25,979 nucleotides of DNA from a virus, in IMG/VR virus record IMGVR_UViG_3300005086_000086, positions 1-25,979 of that record. One strand, 5' to 3'. A program made the position numbers and the translations under genes. The notes under the pieces were generated by a model. It was not told where the DNA came from, searched no databases, and worked only from the letters and a program-made list of their open reading frames with translations. Below are positions 7,229 to 14,183 of this stretch, one piece after another. Position 1 is the stretch's first letter. The number at the start of each line of letters is the position of its first letter.

Positions 7229-8704
7229 ATGAACTTAAAAATGTTGTCAAATCCTATGTTTGAAGGAATATCGCACATCGAAGATCTGGCAGTGGATCAG
7301 TTTATTGATGCACTAAAGAATTTCGAACACTACGAAATTTCCGAAAAAGTTGATGGGTCTAATCTTCAGTTTGGATATGACGAAAACGGGTTTTATACAA
7401 GCCGCGAAACAAAAAACGGAACAGAAAGAATGCGTAGTGTTGACGAGTATCCCATACAGTTTAACACAACATTTCAAAGGTCTGCCCATGCAGCACTTGA
7501 AAAAGTGTTCCCCATAATTAAAAAGGCTGGTGCTATTAAGAAAGGCGATAGTGTTGATGTTGAAGTTCTTTTTGGGAAATTGCCCAATGTTGTGCCTTAC
7601 GATAGTTCAGTTAATCGGATTATATTTTTGCGCCCAGCGAATGGCACCCCCAACATCGAAGAAATGAAAAAAGTTTTGCATAACAAGACAGTGTCTGTTA
7701 CAATAGACGCACCGTTTACTCTTGACGGAAAAACAATAAATACGCAACCAGAAACACACGTTTGGGCATTTGCAAAAACGCCAACAACTGATGCAAAAAG
7801 TATAACTAATACAGACTTGTGGGCGACTGTTAAGAATAAGTTAGACGAATTAGAAAACTTTTTGTTGCGGCCGTCGGGGATATATAACTTTAGTAATGCG
7901 GAAATTTTGAGTATTCCGCTAAACAAGCGACCAGAATCTGTTGCACAACAGGATTGGAAATCGGTAAAAGAAATAATTAAAAAGAAAAGACAAGAAATTA
8001 ATAACAAAATATATACTGTTGATAAAGAAGCAGGGCATGTCTCTGGTCTCAAACATGAGATTAAAGAATTGTTGTTAGACCAGCTAGTAAGAAAGATAAA
8101 ATCTTCGTTCGGCCCAGAAATAACAGATGGCGGATGGATTGAAGGAGTTGTGTTTAGAAACAAAGAAAACAATAGCATGTTTAAAGTTGTTGACAAAGAT
8201 ATGTTTACCGCTGTCAAAAATTTTGCATGGAAAGTTAGGGACGACCTCACAAGCAAGCCAAAAAGCTTAAAAGCGGTGAATTCGTTTAACGGCAAATTAT
8301 TAGTCGGGTTAGCAACTTCGCTTGGTCATCCTGAACTCGGCACAATGCAAGCAAAGCGACATTTAAGAAAGCTAGGAAAAACACCACAAGAAATTATAGA
8401 CACAATTTCAAAAAATGTAAAATTTGAAAGTGTCAAACAGTATTGGATTAAATTTATTGAAAAAAAGCAAGAAGAATTTGATGACTTACTAGAAACATAT
8501 AAAAACGAGTATAAAGACTATCGAGTTACAATAAAAGACAGAGAGTTTACATACGATGACGAGATTCATAAGCGAACATTGCAATCGTTTGCTGTGATGA
8601 AAAAAACACTTGACGAAATGGAAAGAAAAGCTCGTCTAGCTAAGTCAACAGCCGACCTAGTAATGATACTTGTTGGTCGGCAACTAAGTGAGCTAGGAGG
8701 CTAA
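7229..8704 (+). CDS. RNA/DNA ligase-like nucleotidyltransferase
   Basis: The protein belongs to the covalent nucleotidyltransferase (ligase) superfamily. Motif I EKVDGSNLQFG at 39-49 carries the lysine (K40) that would be adenylated. TSRE at 57-60 fits motif Ia. VDVEVLFGKLPN at 109-120 fits motif III. WIEGVVFR at 303-310 fits motif IV. FKVVDKDMF at 318-326 fits motif V. The N-terminal MFEGISHIEDL resembles RNA ligases of large phages. The C-terminal third (about 340-491) is helical and lysine-rich and could bind nucleic acid. It sits in a late operon with a polymerase-beta-type nucleotidyltransferase at 9502, which suggests RNA end repair. Its length of 491 residues exceeds T4 Rnl1 or Rnl2. 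It could act on RNA, DNA or nicked hybrids; the sequence does not say which. Confidence 0.85.
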   Translation: MNLKMLSNPMFEGISHIEDLAVDQFIDALKNFEHYEISEKVDGSNLQFGYDENGFYTSRETKNGTERMRSVDEYPIQFNTTFQRSAHAALEKVFPIIKKAGAIKKGDSVDVEVLFGKLPNVVPYDSSVNRIIFLRPANGTPNIEEMKKVLHNKTVSVTIDAPFTLDGKTINTQPETHVWAFAKTPTTDAKSITNTDLWATVKNKLDELENFLLRPSGIYNFSNAEILSIPLNKRPESVAQQDWKSVKEIIKKKRQEINNKIYTVDKEAGHVSGLKHEIKELLLDQLVRKIKSSFGPEITDGGWIEGVVFRNKENNSMFKVVDKDMFTAVKNFAWKVRDDLTSKPKSLKAVNSFNGKLLVGLATSLGHPELGTMQAKRHLRKLGKTPQEIIDTISKNVKFESVKQYWIKFIEKKQEEFDDLLETYKNEYKDYRVTIKDREFTYDDEIHKRTLQSFAVMKKTLDEMERKARLAKSTADLVMILVGRQLSELGG

Positions 8705-8709
8705 TTATT

Positions 8710-9090
8710 ATGGCTAACATTATTAAAATAACTATATTATCGATCGCATTTTTGTTTTTGTGGGCGTGTGACGATCAATCTAATTTAACAAAAGACTTTG
8801 ATAGAGCAAACAAGCCAATTGTGTTGCGTGTGTTTGTTCACAAAAATGAAAAAGAAGTTACAGAAGCATACAAAAAACATCTTGGACCAGAACTTAAAAA
8901 TGACAAGTATGCAAATGCTTTGCGAGAAGGCTGGGCAACATGGAGCCCTGCAAGTGTCCAAGAAAACCCAATATGCGATGTGCATGTTGTAGAGCCACGT
9001 TCTGTAAAAGATAAAAGAGTTATAGAAACGTGGGGACACGAGTTGGTGCACTGCATTTATGGAAAATATCACAAACCTGGGGTACGATGA
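8710..9090 (+). CDS. Predicted lipoprotein with HExxH metallopeptidase motif
   Basis: The N-terminus is a type II signal peptide: a short positive start, hydrophobic ITILSIAFLFLW, then WAC with the lipidated cysteine at residue 20. The -2 tryptophan is unusual, and D21 at +2 would favour retention at the inner membrane. Near the C-terminus, TWGHELVHCIYGKYH (107-121) contains HELVH with a further histidine at +7, so H110, E111, H114 and possibly H121 could bind zinc. It is not the exact metzincin spacing HExxHxxGxxH. The whole mature part is only about 107 residues. Late expression and membrane anchoring suggest a role in lysis or in modifying the envelope for assembly or superinfection, which is inference. 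The next gene starts in the stop (ATGA). Confidence 0.8.
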   Translation: MANIIKITILSIAFLFLWACDDQSNLTKDFDRANKPIVLRVFVHKNEKEVTEAYKKHLGPELKNDKYANALREGWATWSPASVQENPICDVHVVEPRSVKDKRVIETWGHELVHCIYGKYHKPGVR

Positions 9091-9500
9091 TGGATGACAT
9101 AAAACAAATACGCGAAAAATACGAAAGGTATAAACAAGAGCACAAGGCGATGTCTGAATTTATAGACACACCACTTACTAAAAAGATTAGTAATATTGTC
9201 TTTAATAAAGGCAATATATTTAAGCTCTTGTTTTTAAGTGCATATCCAAAAGATGCAGAAACAACTACAACGGAATTAAAAAAGGCAGGATTCGACGACG
9301 AAACAATAAAGCATATTTCACTATTATATAGAAGTGCATTTAAAGATGTTGCAAAGAACAATGAATTGCCAATAATGACAGATAAAAGTTTTTTTGCAAA
9401 CATAAAAATTGATCCAGCTGTTGAATTTAACAAAAAAGCATTTTATGACGAGTTAGAACAAGAATTTTTAAATAAATTGAAATATAGCAGGAAGATATAA
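9087..9500 (+). CDS. Hypothetical late protein (137 aa)
   Basis: I place the start at ATG 9087 because it overlaps the TGA of the lipoprotein gene in a typical ATGA junction; the frame is open upstream but that part lies inside the lipoprotein gene. The product is helical and strongly charged, starting MMDDIKQIREKYERYKQEHK. It has a hydrophobic patch NIFKLLFLSAYP at about 43-54 and ends in KLKYSRKI. There is no signal peptide or known motif. Its stop is one base before the next gene, so it is part of the same translational unit as the nucleotidyltransferase. I do not recognise it. Confidence 0.75.
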   Translation: MMDDIKQIREKYERYKQEHKAMSEFIDTPLTKKISNIVFNKGNIFKLLFLSAYPKDAETTTTELKKAGFDDETIKHISLLYRSAFKDVAKNNELPIMTDKSFFANIKIDPAVEFNKKAFYDELEQEFLNKLKYSRKI

Positions 9501-9501
9501 T

Positions 9502-10401
9502 ATGAAATTGTTTGAAGTTGAAATGCCAATTAAAGAAGGCGGCAACGCAATAAAAATGTCGTCTCGCATTAATCAAGAAAATGTTGAAGCAACACTAGAC
9601 TCAATATATAAAACACTTTTGCCAAGACTTAATATAACAAAAAGTGACATTGGGCTATTAGGAAGTACCGGCAAAAAAGCACCAGGCGATTCTAGTGGCG
9701 ACATTGATCTTGCAATTAGTGTGCAAGCAATCATCAAAAACAACGAAGAAATTGAAACACCAAAAGAATTATATGATTTTATCTATAAGGTTGCAAGCGA
9801 CTTGTCGCCCGAAGTTAAAGATATGCGAGGCATGGGAATTATTAGTTTAGCGTGGCCTATTGTTAATGCAGATGGCAGACAAGACAACGAATATGTTCAG
9901 CTTGATTTAATGACTGTAGATAGCGTAGATTGGGCTAAATGGGCATATTATTCGCCTGCATGGAACGAGTCCCCATACAAAGGTTTATACAGAAACGAAT
10001 TGCTGTATGCTATAGCAAAATACATGGATTACGAAACACTCAAAACCGCACTAGATAAAGAAGGCAACGAAGTTGACGTGGAATGGAAAAGAAACTTTTT
10101 TGACTTAGGCAAAGGGTTGTTGACAGGACAACAAACAAGAATGGGGAAAAAGGGGATTGTTAAAACAACAAAAACAATTAATAAAACATTGTTAACAGCC
10201 GACCCAAGAAAAGCAGCTAAAATGATGTTTGGGCCAGATGCCGAACCAAATGATTTGTTAACATGGGAACAAACTTTTGCTGCGGTTATGGATAAAGACT
10301 TTGTATATGCCGATAAAAGAAACGATATTTTAAAAATGGCAAAAGAAGGGATACTTAGAAAAGGGTTCCCAGTGCCACCAGAACTAGACCAAGTAGTGTA
10401 A
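9502..10401 (+). CDS. Polymerase-beta-type nucleotidyltransferase
   Basis: The signature of the polymerase-beta nucleotidyltransferase superfamily is clear: LLGSTGKKAPGDSSGDIDLA at 52-71 gives the GS motif and the two metal-binding aspartates D67 and D69, and YVQLDLM at 131-137 supplies the third, D135. Enzymes of this type add nucleotides to RNA ends, proteins or antibiotics. The C-terminal half is helical, with FFDLGKGLLTGQQTRMGKKG near 195-220 and a lysine-rich end, and may bind substrate. The N-terminus MKLFEVEMPIKEGG resembles the short tags on other late proteins here. Being in one late operon with a ligase-like protein favours an RNA-repair or tailing role. A toxin-type enzyme that modifies tRNA is another possibility. 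Confidence 0.85.
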   Translation: MKLFEVEMPIKEGGNAIKMSSRINQENVEATLDSIYKTLLPRLNITKSDIGLLGSTGKKAPGDSSGDIDLAISVQAIIKNNEEIETPKELYDFIYKVASDLSPEVKDMRGMGIISLAWPIVNADGRQDNEYVQLDLMTVDSVDWAKWAYYSPAWNESPYKGLYRNELLYAIAKYMDYETLKTALDKEGNEVDVEWKRNFFDLGKGLLTGQQTRMGKKGIVKTTKTINKTLLTADPRKAAKMMFGPDAEPNDLLTWEQTFAAVMDKDFVYADKRNDILKMAKEGILRKGFPVPPELDQVV

Positions 10402-10415
10402 AAAGAGAGGGAACA

Positions 10416-11162
10416 ATGTACAAAAAAGAGTGGCCATTTAATAGCACAGATAATGAAGAAGAAAAATTTTCTTTCTTACGCTCGCTTGACGAAAGCAAAT
10501 TTATTAGAAATAAAAACGATTTATCTGCAATAGATTATAAAGCAGGAAGTCAACTATTATATTTATATGTCATTGCATTGTATGCACTGGCGCAAGAATC
10601 AGAAACAGAAATGAGTGCGCGCCAATATGCGGCTGCCGCTGCCGCGTTTAATAACTTTGACCACTATCGTGTTTCTTTAAATGACCTGTATAATTTATGT
10701 CACTTGTTTTTTGGAGACACAAAGTATGGTTCTGTTGATCTTGAAGTGCAGTACAAAAAAGATATTACTGTCGGAAAATACATGATTCGTTATTTGCGTA
10801 GCATTGCACAAGACAAAGCTAAATCAACAGACTTATATGTTTTAGCAACTAAGTTAGAAAACATGTTAAATATGGATAACTCTATATTTAAAAACATACG
10901 ACGAGAAATTACCAACTGGGACAAACTTCGCCCAGCGGATAAAAGCAGTGTATTTAAAAAATTGTATAAATACATACGAGCAATTAGTATGCGAGCAGAC
11001 TTGCTTCCGTTTATAAAAAAGCACACAGGACCAGTCGACTCGCTAACAAAAACACAAAAAACAGCATTAGGTGTTGCTGCTATAGTAGGCGGCTTCGCCG
11101 CAGGTTATAAGTTAACTAGGAGAAAAAAAAATGAAAGGACTTTTCGAAAATATAATCAATGA
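10416..11162 (+). CDS. Hypothetical late protein with C-terminal membrane helix
   Basis: ATG at 10416 follows GAGAGGGA. Most of the 248 residues are helical and charged, and include an alanine-rich stretch QYAAAAAAFNNF at about 70-81. Near the C-terminus, TALGVAAIVGGFAAGYKL (about 216-233) looks like a single membrane-spanning helix, followed by the basic tail TRRKKNERTFRKYNQ, which would stay in the cytoplasm. Such a tail-anchored layout could suit a protein attached to the host membrane during assembly, or one that crosses it during DNA entry, but I recognise no family. A TATAAATA box at 10965-10972 inside the gene might give extra transcripts for the gene that follows. Confidence 0.75.
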   Translation: MYKKEWPFNSTDNEEEKFSFLRSLDESKFIRNKNDLSAIDYKAGSQLLYLYVIALYALAQESETEMSARQYAAAAAAFNNFDHYRVSLNDLYNLCHLFFGDTKYGSVDLEVQYKKDITVGKYMIRYLRSIAQDKAKSTDLYVLATKLENMLNMDNSIFKNIRREITNWDKLRPADKSSVFKKLYKYIRAISMRADLLPFIKKHTGPVDSLTKTQKTALGVAAIVGGFAAGYKLTRRKKNERTFRKYNQ

Positions 11163-11940
11163 ATTTGAAGAAGAGCTTGTCGGAATGGATTTAAAAACAG
11201 CAGATGTTACTGATCACGAAAAAGAAAAGCTTGAGTTGATCCAAGACATGCTAGCCGAATACGAAGAAGACCCACAACCAAACAAAGAAGAACAAATTGC
11301 AAACTTAATCAACGAACTAGTTGAATATTTGCAGCAAAAACAAGACGACATCGACGACAATATTAAAAAAGTTGGCAAAAATGCGTATGCATTAGGGTTT
11401 TATGTTGCAGAACCAATTGCAGAACTTCCTGAAAATTTTGCAGGCGCGTTTGCAGTAGAAGGCTATACAGATGAAGCAAAGCTTCCTGCTGTAGCAGCAA
11501 CATTGTTTTTAGATGATATGGATGCAAAAGAAGCAATTGATCGTGCAGTTCTTTTTGCATCAAAGAAGTTTAAAAAGTCGCCACTTCATTACAGAAAACG
11601 ATTCATTAATGATATTCACTGTCTTGTTAAAAAAGCATCTAAAAAGATTAAAGAATCTGGCGAGCTTGCAAACAAAAAAGTGTTTGACCTCGAAAACCCA
11701 GATGTACTAGTACACGGTTTCGGCGTATTAAATAAAAACAGTGTTAAACAAAAGGTATTGCAAAGAATTGATGCTGCAAGAAATGCAGTTGTTGAAGACG
11801 ACTATGATCTTGCATACTATCACTTATATAGAGATAGCTTAACAAGCGACTTTTTGTCTGCGCTCATTGATGTTGAAGAAGAATTAAATACACCAGTGAT
11901 GAAGCGAAAAATCACAATGATGAAGCGCAAAAACCAGTAA
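11131..11940 (+). CDS. Hypothetical late protein, possible internal head protein (269 aa)
   Basis: The start overlaps the previous gene by 32 bases and has AGGAG in front. The N-terminal MKGLFENIINEFEEE contains INE, an (I/L)xE site of the type cut by T4 prohead protease. Residues up to 110 are very acidic and helical (KEEQIANLINELVEYLQQKQ). The central part is more globular and hydrophobic, with ALGFYVAEPIAELPENFAGA and VAATLFLDDMDAKEAID. Around 175-220 comes a lysine-rich segment, and the end MKRKITMMKRKNQ is basic. An acidic-then-basic layout with a possible cleavage tag would suit an internal head or scaffold-associated protein. This is inference; no known motif was found. It is the last gene of the late operon. 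Confidence 0.78.
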   Translation: MKGLFENIINEFEEELVGMDLKTADVTDHEKEKLELIQDMLAEYEEDPQPNKEEQIANLINELVEYLQQKQDDIDDNIKKVGKNAYALGFYVAEPIAELPENFAGAFAVEGYTDEAKLPAVAATLFLDDMDAKEAIDRAVLFASKKFKKSPLHYRKRFINDIHCLVKKASKKIKESGELANKKVFDLENPDVLVHGFGVLNKNSVKQKVLQRIDAARNAVVEDDYDLAYYHLYRDSLTSDFLSALIDVEEELNTPVMKRKITMMKRKNQ

Positions 11941-11955
11941 AAAATGCCATAAAGT

Positions 11956-11963
11956 GATAAATA
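11956..11963 (+). promoter_or_regulatory. T4-type late promoter (GATAAATA) for the 77-aa gene
   Basis: GATAAATA stands 69 bases before the ATG, farther than in most late units here, leaving a leader of about 60 bases. That leader holds the hairpin at 11975-12002 and an AAGGAG ribosome binding site at 12017-12022. Confidence 0.7.
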
Positions 11964-11974
11964 AAAGTGTAAGG

Positions 11975-12002
11975 CAATAAGTATAAAACAATTTGCTTAT
12001 TG
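11975..12002 (+). promoter_or_regulatory. Leader hairpin ahead of the 77-aa gene
   Basis: CAATAAGTA at 11975-11983 can pair with TGCTTATTG at 11994-12002 (nine pairs, one G-U), with a ten-base loop. It begins soon after the expected transcription start at about 11970. A 5' hairpin of this kind can protect a phage late mRNA from decay; that role is inferred. Confidence 0.5.
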
Positions 12003-12031
12003 ACCAAAAAAATTTTAAGGAGAAATAAACA

Positions 12032-12265
12032 ATGACTCAAAAAGTAAACGGATTGATTCCAGAAGCTGGTTCTTTCATCGAAGGCGGATCAGTTATTTTT
12101 GTAAGAAAAGCAGCAACTTCTTTGACAGAAGCAGACGTTTTAGAACTTCAAGCAGAAGGCGTTATTATCATGTTAGAAAACGATGGTACTAACACTTATG
12201 CTGCATTAGGTTATGCAAGCGAAGCACCAGCTGGTTGGACAGTTGGCACTTTTGCAGTAGCTTAA
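12032..12265 (+). CDS. Small, probably abundant late protein (77 aa)
   Basis: This gene stands alone between its own late promoter and a strong terminator. AAGGAG precedes the ATG by about nine bases. The protein is neutral to acidic, beta-rich and without cysteine: LIPEAGSFIEGGSVIFV, a helix LTEADVLELQAEG, then VIIMLENDGTNTYAALGYA and a PAGWTVGTFAVA end. The codons favour GCT, GGT, ACT and TCT more than the neighbours do, the usual mark of high expression. Monocistronic late control plus biased codons suggest a protein made in many copies, such as a head decoration or tail component. I recognise no family, so the virion role is inferred. Confidence 0.82.
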   Translation: MTQKVNGLIPEAGSFIEGGSVIFVRKAATSLTEADVLELQAEGVIIMLENDGTNTYAALGYASEAPAGWTVGTFAVA

Positions 12266-12280
12266 TTTTTTAAAACTACT

Positions 12281-12309
12281 AAAAACGCCGCTAAATGCGG
12301 CGTTTTTTT
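12281..12309 (+). terminator. Rho-independent terminator
   Basis: AAAAACGCCGC (12281-12291) pairs with GCGGCGTTTTT (12297-12307) around a TAAAT loop and runs into a seven-base T tract. It is a textbook terminator 16 bases after the stop of the 77-aa gene. The A tract on the left arm would allow partial function from the other strand too. Confidence 0.92.
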
Positions 12310-12351
12310 ATGGCTGAGTTTCCAATAATAATGTTTTTGTATTTAAAAATA

Positions 12352-12359
12352 GATAAATA
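12352..12359 (+). promoter_or_regulatory. T4-type late promoter (GATAAATA)
   Basis: GATAAATA lies 21 bases before the ATG at 12380 and behind the terminator at 12281-12309, so it starts a fresh unit covering 12380-14106. AAGGGG at 12364-12369 serves as the ribosome binding site. Confidence 0.75.
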
Positions 12360-12379
12360 AAGAAAAGGGGTTTTAAAAT

Positions 12380-12841
12380 ATGCCAGAAAAAATACACGGA
12401 GCTTCTGGTGCTCTTCAGAGTTTAACAGATAATATACGGTACTATGAGGTTTTTGTTTTATCGCCTGGCGCGACAACCGACCCAGCTACCGCAACAGATG
12501 TTAATATATTTGTCACCGGAAATATAACAGACGTGAGTCAAAAAAACTTCGAAGTATTAGTTCAATCTATAGGATTAAGGGCAATGCCTGTTGTGATGAA
12601 CGACCCTGTTCCTGTTGCTGATGTTGCAGCAGAAGGTGCAACGCAGATAGCAGGCGAAGGATACAAATGGAAGTTTGCTGTAGAGCGCGGCGACATATTC
12701 AACAACGATGGCCCAAACGGAACAATTGGCCCAACAGGATTTTTAATCGACGAACTCGACGGCATTGTATTAGCAAATGCAACAGTTTTAAAAACTAAGG
12801 GCGCCGGCCAAAACATAGAATTTAAATTGTCGGAGTTTTAA
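12380..12841 (+). CDS. Probable virion structural protein (153 aa)
   Basis: This is the first gene of a late unit. The protein is rich in beta-forming residues, glycine, asparagine and threonine, with few lysines, which is typical of particle proteins. It opens MPEKIHGASGALQ, carries YYEVFVLSPGATTDPATATD and IFVTGNITDVSQKNF, and continues with AAEGATQIAGEGYKWKFAVE and GTIGPTGFLIDELDG. There is no signal peptide, membrane helix or catalytic motif. I cannot place it in a named family; a tail, neck or head-surface protein would all fit. Its TAA stop overlaps the next ATG by one base, so the two are translated together. Confidence 0.75.
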   Translation: MPEKIHGASGALQSLTDNIRYYEVFVLSPGATTDPATATDVNIFVTGNITDVSQKNFEVLVQSIGLRAMPVVMNDPVPVADVAAEGATQIAGEGYKWKFAVERGDIFNNDGPNGTIGPTGFLIDELDGIVLANATVLKTKGAGQNIEFKLSEF

Positions 12842-13125
12842 TGATTATTCGAGATATAATAAACGAAAAAACAGAAGTGTGTGAAGCAAGAATGGTGTGG
12901 GCACGTTCGGGCAATAAAGTTGTCAAAAAGTACCGTTGCACGTCAGGGCCACGCAAAGGAAGGGTTGTATCATCACCCGGACAATGTAACAAACCAATTG
13001 ACATAAAACGACGTCTAAGACTTAAACAAACTAAAGCACGCCAAGGCGCAAGAATGGCAAGAAAAGCTCGTAGAACAAAACGAACAAACCCAGCATCTAA
13101 AATGTTAAGGAAACTAAACAAATGA
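12841..13125 (+). CDS. Small, very basic conserved phage protein (94 aa)
   Basis: About a third of the residues are lysine or arginine, and the C-terminal half is almost a basic ladder (KRRLRLKQTKARQGARMARK, then ARRTKRTNPASK). The middle has VVKKYRCTSGPRKGRVV and SPGQCNKPIDIK, with two cysteines about 20 residues apart. I recall the same signature (YRCTSGPRKGR, PIDIKKR, NPASK) in marine T4-like phages, unassigned. The N-terminal MIIRDIINEKTE has an INE site like the capsid-targeting tags of T4 internal proteins. A DNA-binding protein packaged in the head is a good hypothesis. It starts in the upstream stop and ends in the next start. Confidence 0.82.
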   Translation: MIIRDIINEKTEVCEARMVWARSGNKVVKKYRCTSGPRKGRVVSSPGQCNKPIDIKRRLRLKQTKARQGARMARKARRTKRTNPASKMLRKLNK

Positions 13126-13670
13126 ACATTTATAAAAAAGTAAAATATATTGCAGAATCGACATTAGCTGATCAAGTAGCAGATTATCTTGATATTGATG
13201 TAGATGACGTAAAAAAGAAAATAAAATTATTAACATTTTCTGATTACTTAGATTTAGCACAAGCACTAAAAGCAAACGACGATAAAAAAGTTCGTATGTA
13301 TATAGAAGAGGGTGATAATCCGTTCGGATCATTTGGCAAGTTTAGTAAGCCGTCGGCAACAAAGCAAGACAATAAAAACAGCAAAGAAGTTAAAACAGGC
13401 GACGAAGTAAACATTCAATCAGGAGACGAGTCAATTCCTGCAACAGTCAAAAGTGTATCAAACGACGATGTTGTTGTACAAACACACAAAGGCACCGAGC
13501 GAGTCAAAAAAGACGAAATCATCGACGAAGACGAAATAAATCGTATAAAAGCTTTAGCAGGCGTTAAAGAAACAACATCAGCTGGTTGTGTTGCTTCTGT
13601 TGCAATGCCATTGGGCGGTGTACAAAAAAGAACAGAACCAAAGAAAAAAACAAAAAAGTCAAAAAAATAA
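13122..13670 (+). CDS. Conserved late protein with SH3-like segment (182 aa)
   Basis: The gene starts in the previous stop (ATGA). The N-terminal NIYKKVKYIAESTLA contains IAE, like the cleavage site of T4 internal protein III. Residues about 15-65 are helical. A polar linker follows (FGKFSKPSATKQDNKNSK). Residues about 90-128 (KTGDEVNIQSGDESIPATVK, then VVVQTHKGTERVKKDEI) look like a small SH3/KOW-type barrel. The end has INRIKALAGVKETTSAGCVA, MPLGGVQKR and a lysine tail. The SAG-VASVA-PLGG-QKR segment resembles a tail motif I recall in marine phage proteins of unknown role. A prohead core or internal protein is possible but unproved. Confidence 0.78.
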   Translation: MNIYKKVKYIAESTLADQVADYLDIDVDDVKKKIKLLTFSDYLDLAQALKANDDKKVRMYIEEGDNPFGSFGKFSKPSATKQDNKNSKEVKTGDEVNIQSGDESIPATVKSVSNDDVVVQTHKGTERVKKDEIIDEDEINRIKALAGVKETTSAGCVASVAMPLGGVQKRTEPKKKTKKSKK

Positions 13671-13671
13671 T

Positions 13672-14106
13672 ATGAAACTTAGCGAGCAAATTAAAGAACG
13701 CATATTAAAAAAGATTGAAGAATCTGTTATTGATTCTGTTAAGCGTTATTCTGTTAAAAAAACAAAACATGGCTATAAGTATCATAACTTTTTAATTAAA
13801 AAAGATAGCTACGGGTTTTACGATTGTATAGAAAACGGCGAGCCTGTGTTTGAATGTATTGCTTCGTTTGAATTAGCAATTTTATTTTGCTATAATCATT
13901 TGTTTTTACATAGCTCTGACGTAAGCAAGCAGTTACAAGATTTAAATGACATATTGTCAAAACAGAAAACTAACATGATTTATTATAAATCGTGTGTTAA
14001 AAAAATGCCCGAACGAAATGAAATACTCCGCGCTCGCATAAACGAAAGTATGTTAGTTTATGCGAGCGGAATCAAAAAAGTTCGAGCATTATCAAGAAGA
14101 ATTTAA
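13672..14106 (+). CDS. Hypothetical late protein (144 aa)
   Basis: ATG at 13672 is one base after the upstream TAA; the frame is open farther upstream but that part lies inside the previous gene. There is no clear ribosome binding site, so re-initiation is likely. The protein is basic: MKLSEQIKERILKKIEESV (with IKE as a possible (I/L)xE site), then SVKKTKHGYKYHNFLIKKDS, a globular YGFYDCIENGEPVFECIASF segment, a helical region and RALSRRI at the end. I recognise no family. Its last part contains a 13-base-pair inverted repeat at 14031-14068. It is the final gene of the unit that begins at 12352. Confidence 0.75.
   Translation: MKLSEQIKERILKKIEESVIDSVKRYSVKKTKHGYKYHNFLIKKDSYGFYDCIENGEPVFECIASFELAILFCYNHLFLHSSDVSKQLQDLNDILSKQKTNMIYYKSCVKKMPERNEILRARINESMLVYASGIKKVRALSRRI
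14031..14068 (+). repeat. 13-bp inverted repeat inside a coding region
   Basis: CGCTCGCATAAAC at 14031-14043 is an exact inverted copy of GTTTATGCGAGCG at 14056-14068, with a 12-base spacer. It lies within the 3' end of the 144-aa gene and codes for ARINESMLVYASG. No T tract follows, so it is not a standard terminator. Confidence 0.8.
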
Positions 14107-14107
14107 A

Positions 14108-14139
14108 CCATTGCCACACTCTGGCTTTAATGGCTTTTT
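14108..14139 (+). terminator. Possible rho-independent terminator
   Basis: CCATT (14108-14112) pairs with AATGG (14129-14133), and GCCA (14113-14116) with TGGC (14122-14125), leaving a small bulge; CTTTTTA follows. It lies directly after the 144-aa gene and 11 bases before the next late promoter. The stem is interrupted, so strength is uncertain. Confidence 0.42.
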
Positions 14140-14149
14140 ATCATATTTT

Positions 14150-14157
14150 GATAAATA
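14150..14157 (+). promoter_or_regulatory. T4-type late promoter (GATAAATA)
   Basis: GATAAATATAAG lies 27 bases before ATG 14184. Its position supports that ATG over the earlier in-frame ATG at 14130, which would lie upstream of the transcription start. Confidence 0.75.
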
Positions 14158-14183
14158 TAAGAAATAATCAAAGGAAATGTCTT

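Noticed and set aside
7597-8295. Long open frame of 232 codons on the minus strand inside the ligase-like gene
   Set aside because: It lies wholly within a gene with clear motifs on the plus strand, has a low-complexity hydrophobic product and no ribosome binding site.
10965-10972. TATAAATA inside the gene at 10416
   Set aside because: It could serve the next gene 159 bases on, but that distance is longer than in the other late units and the bases encode LYKYI, so it is not listed as a promoter.
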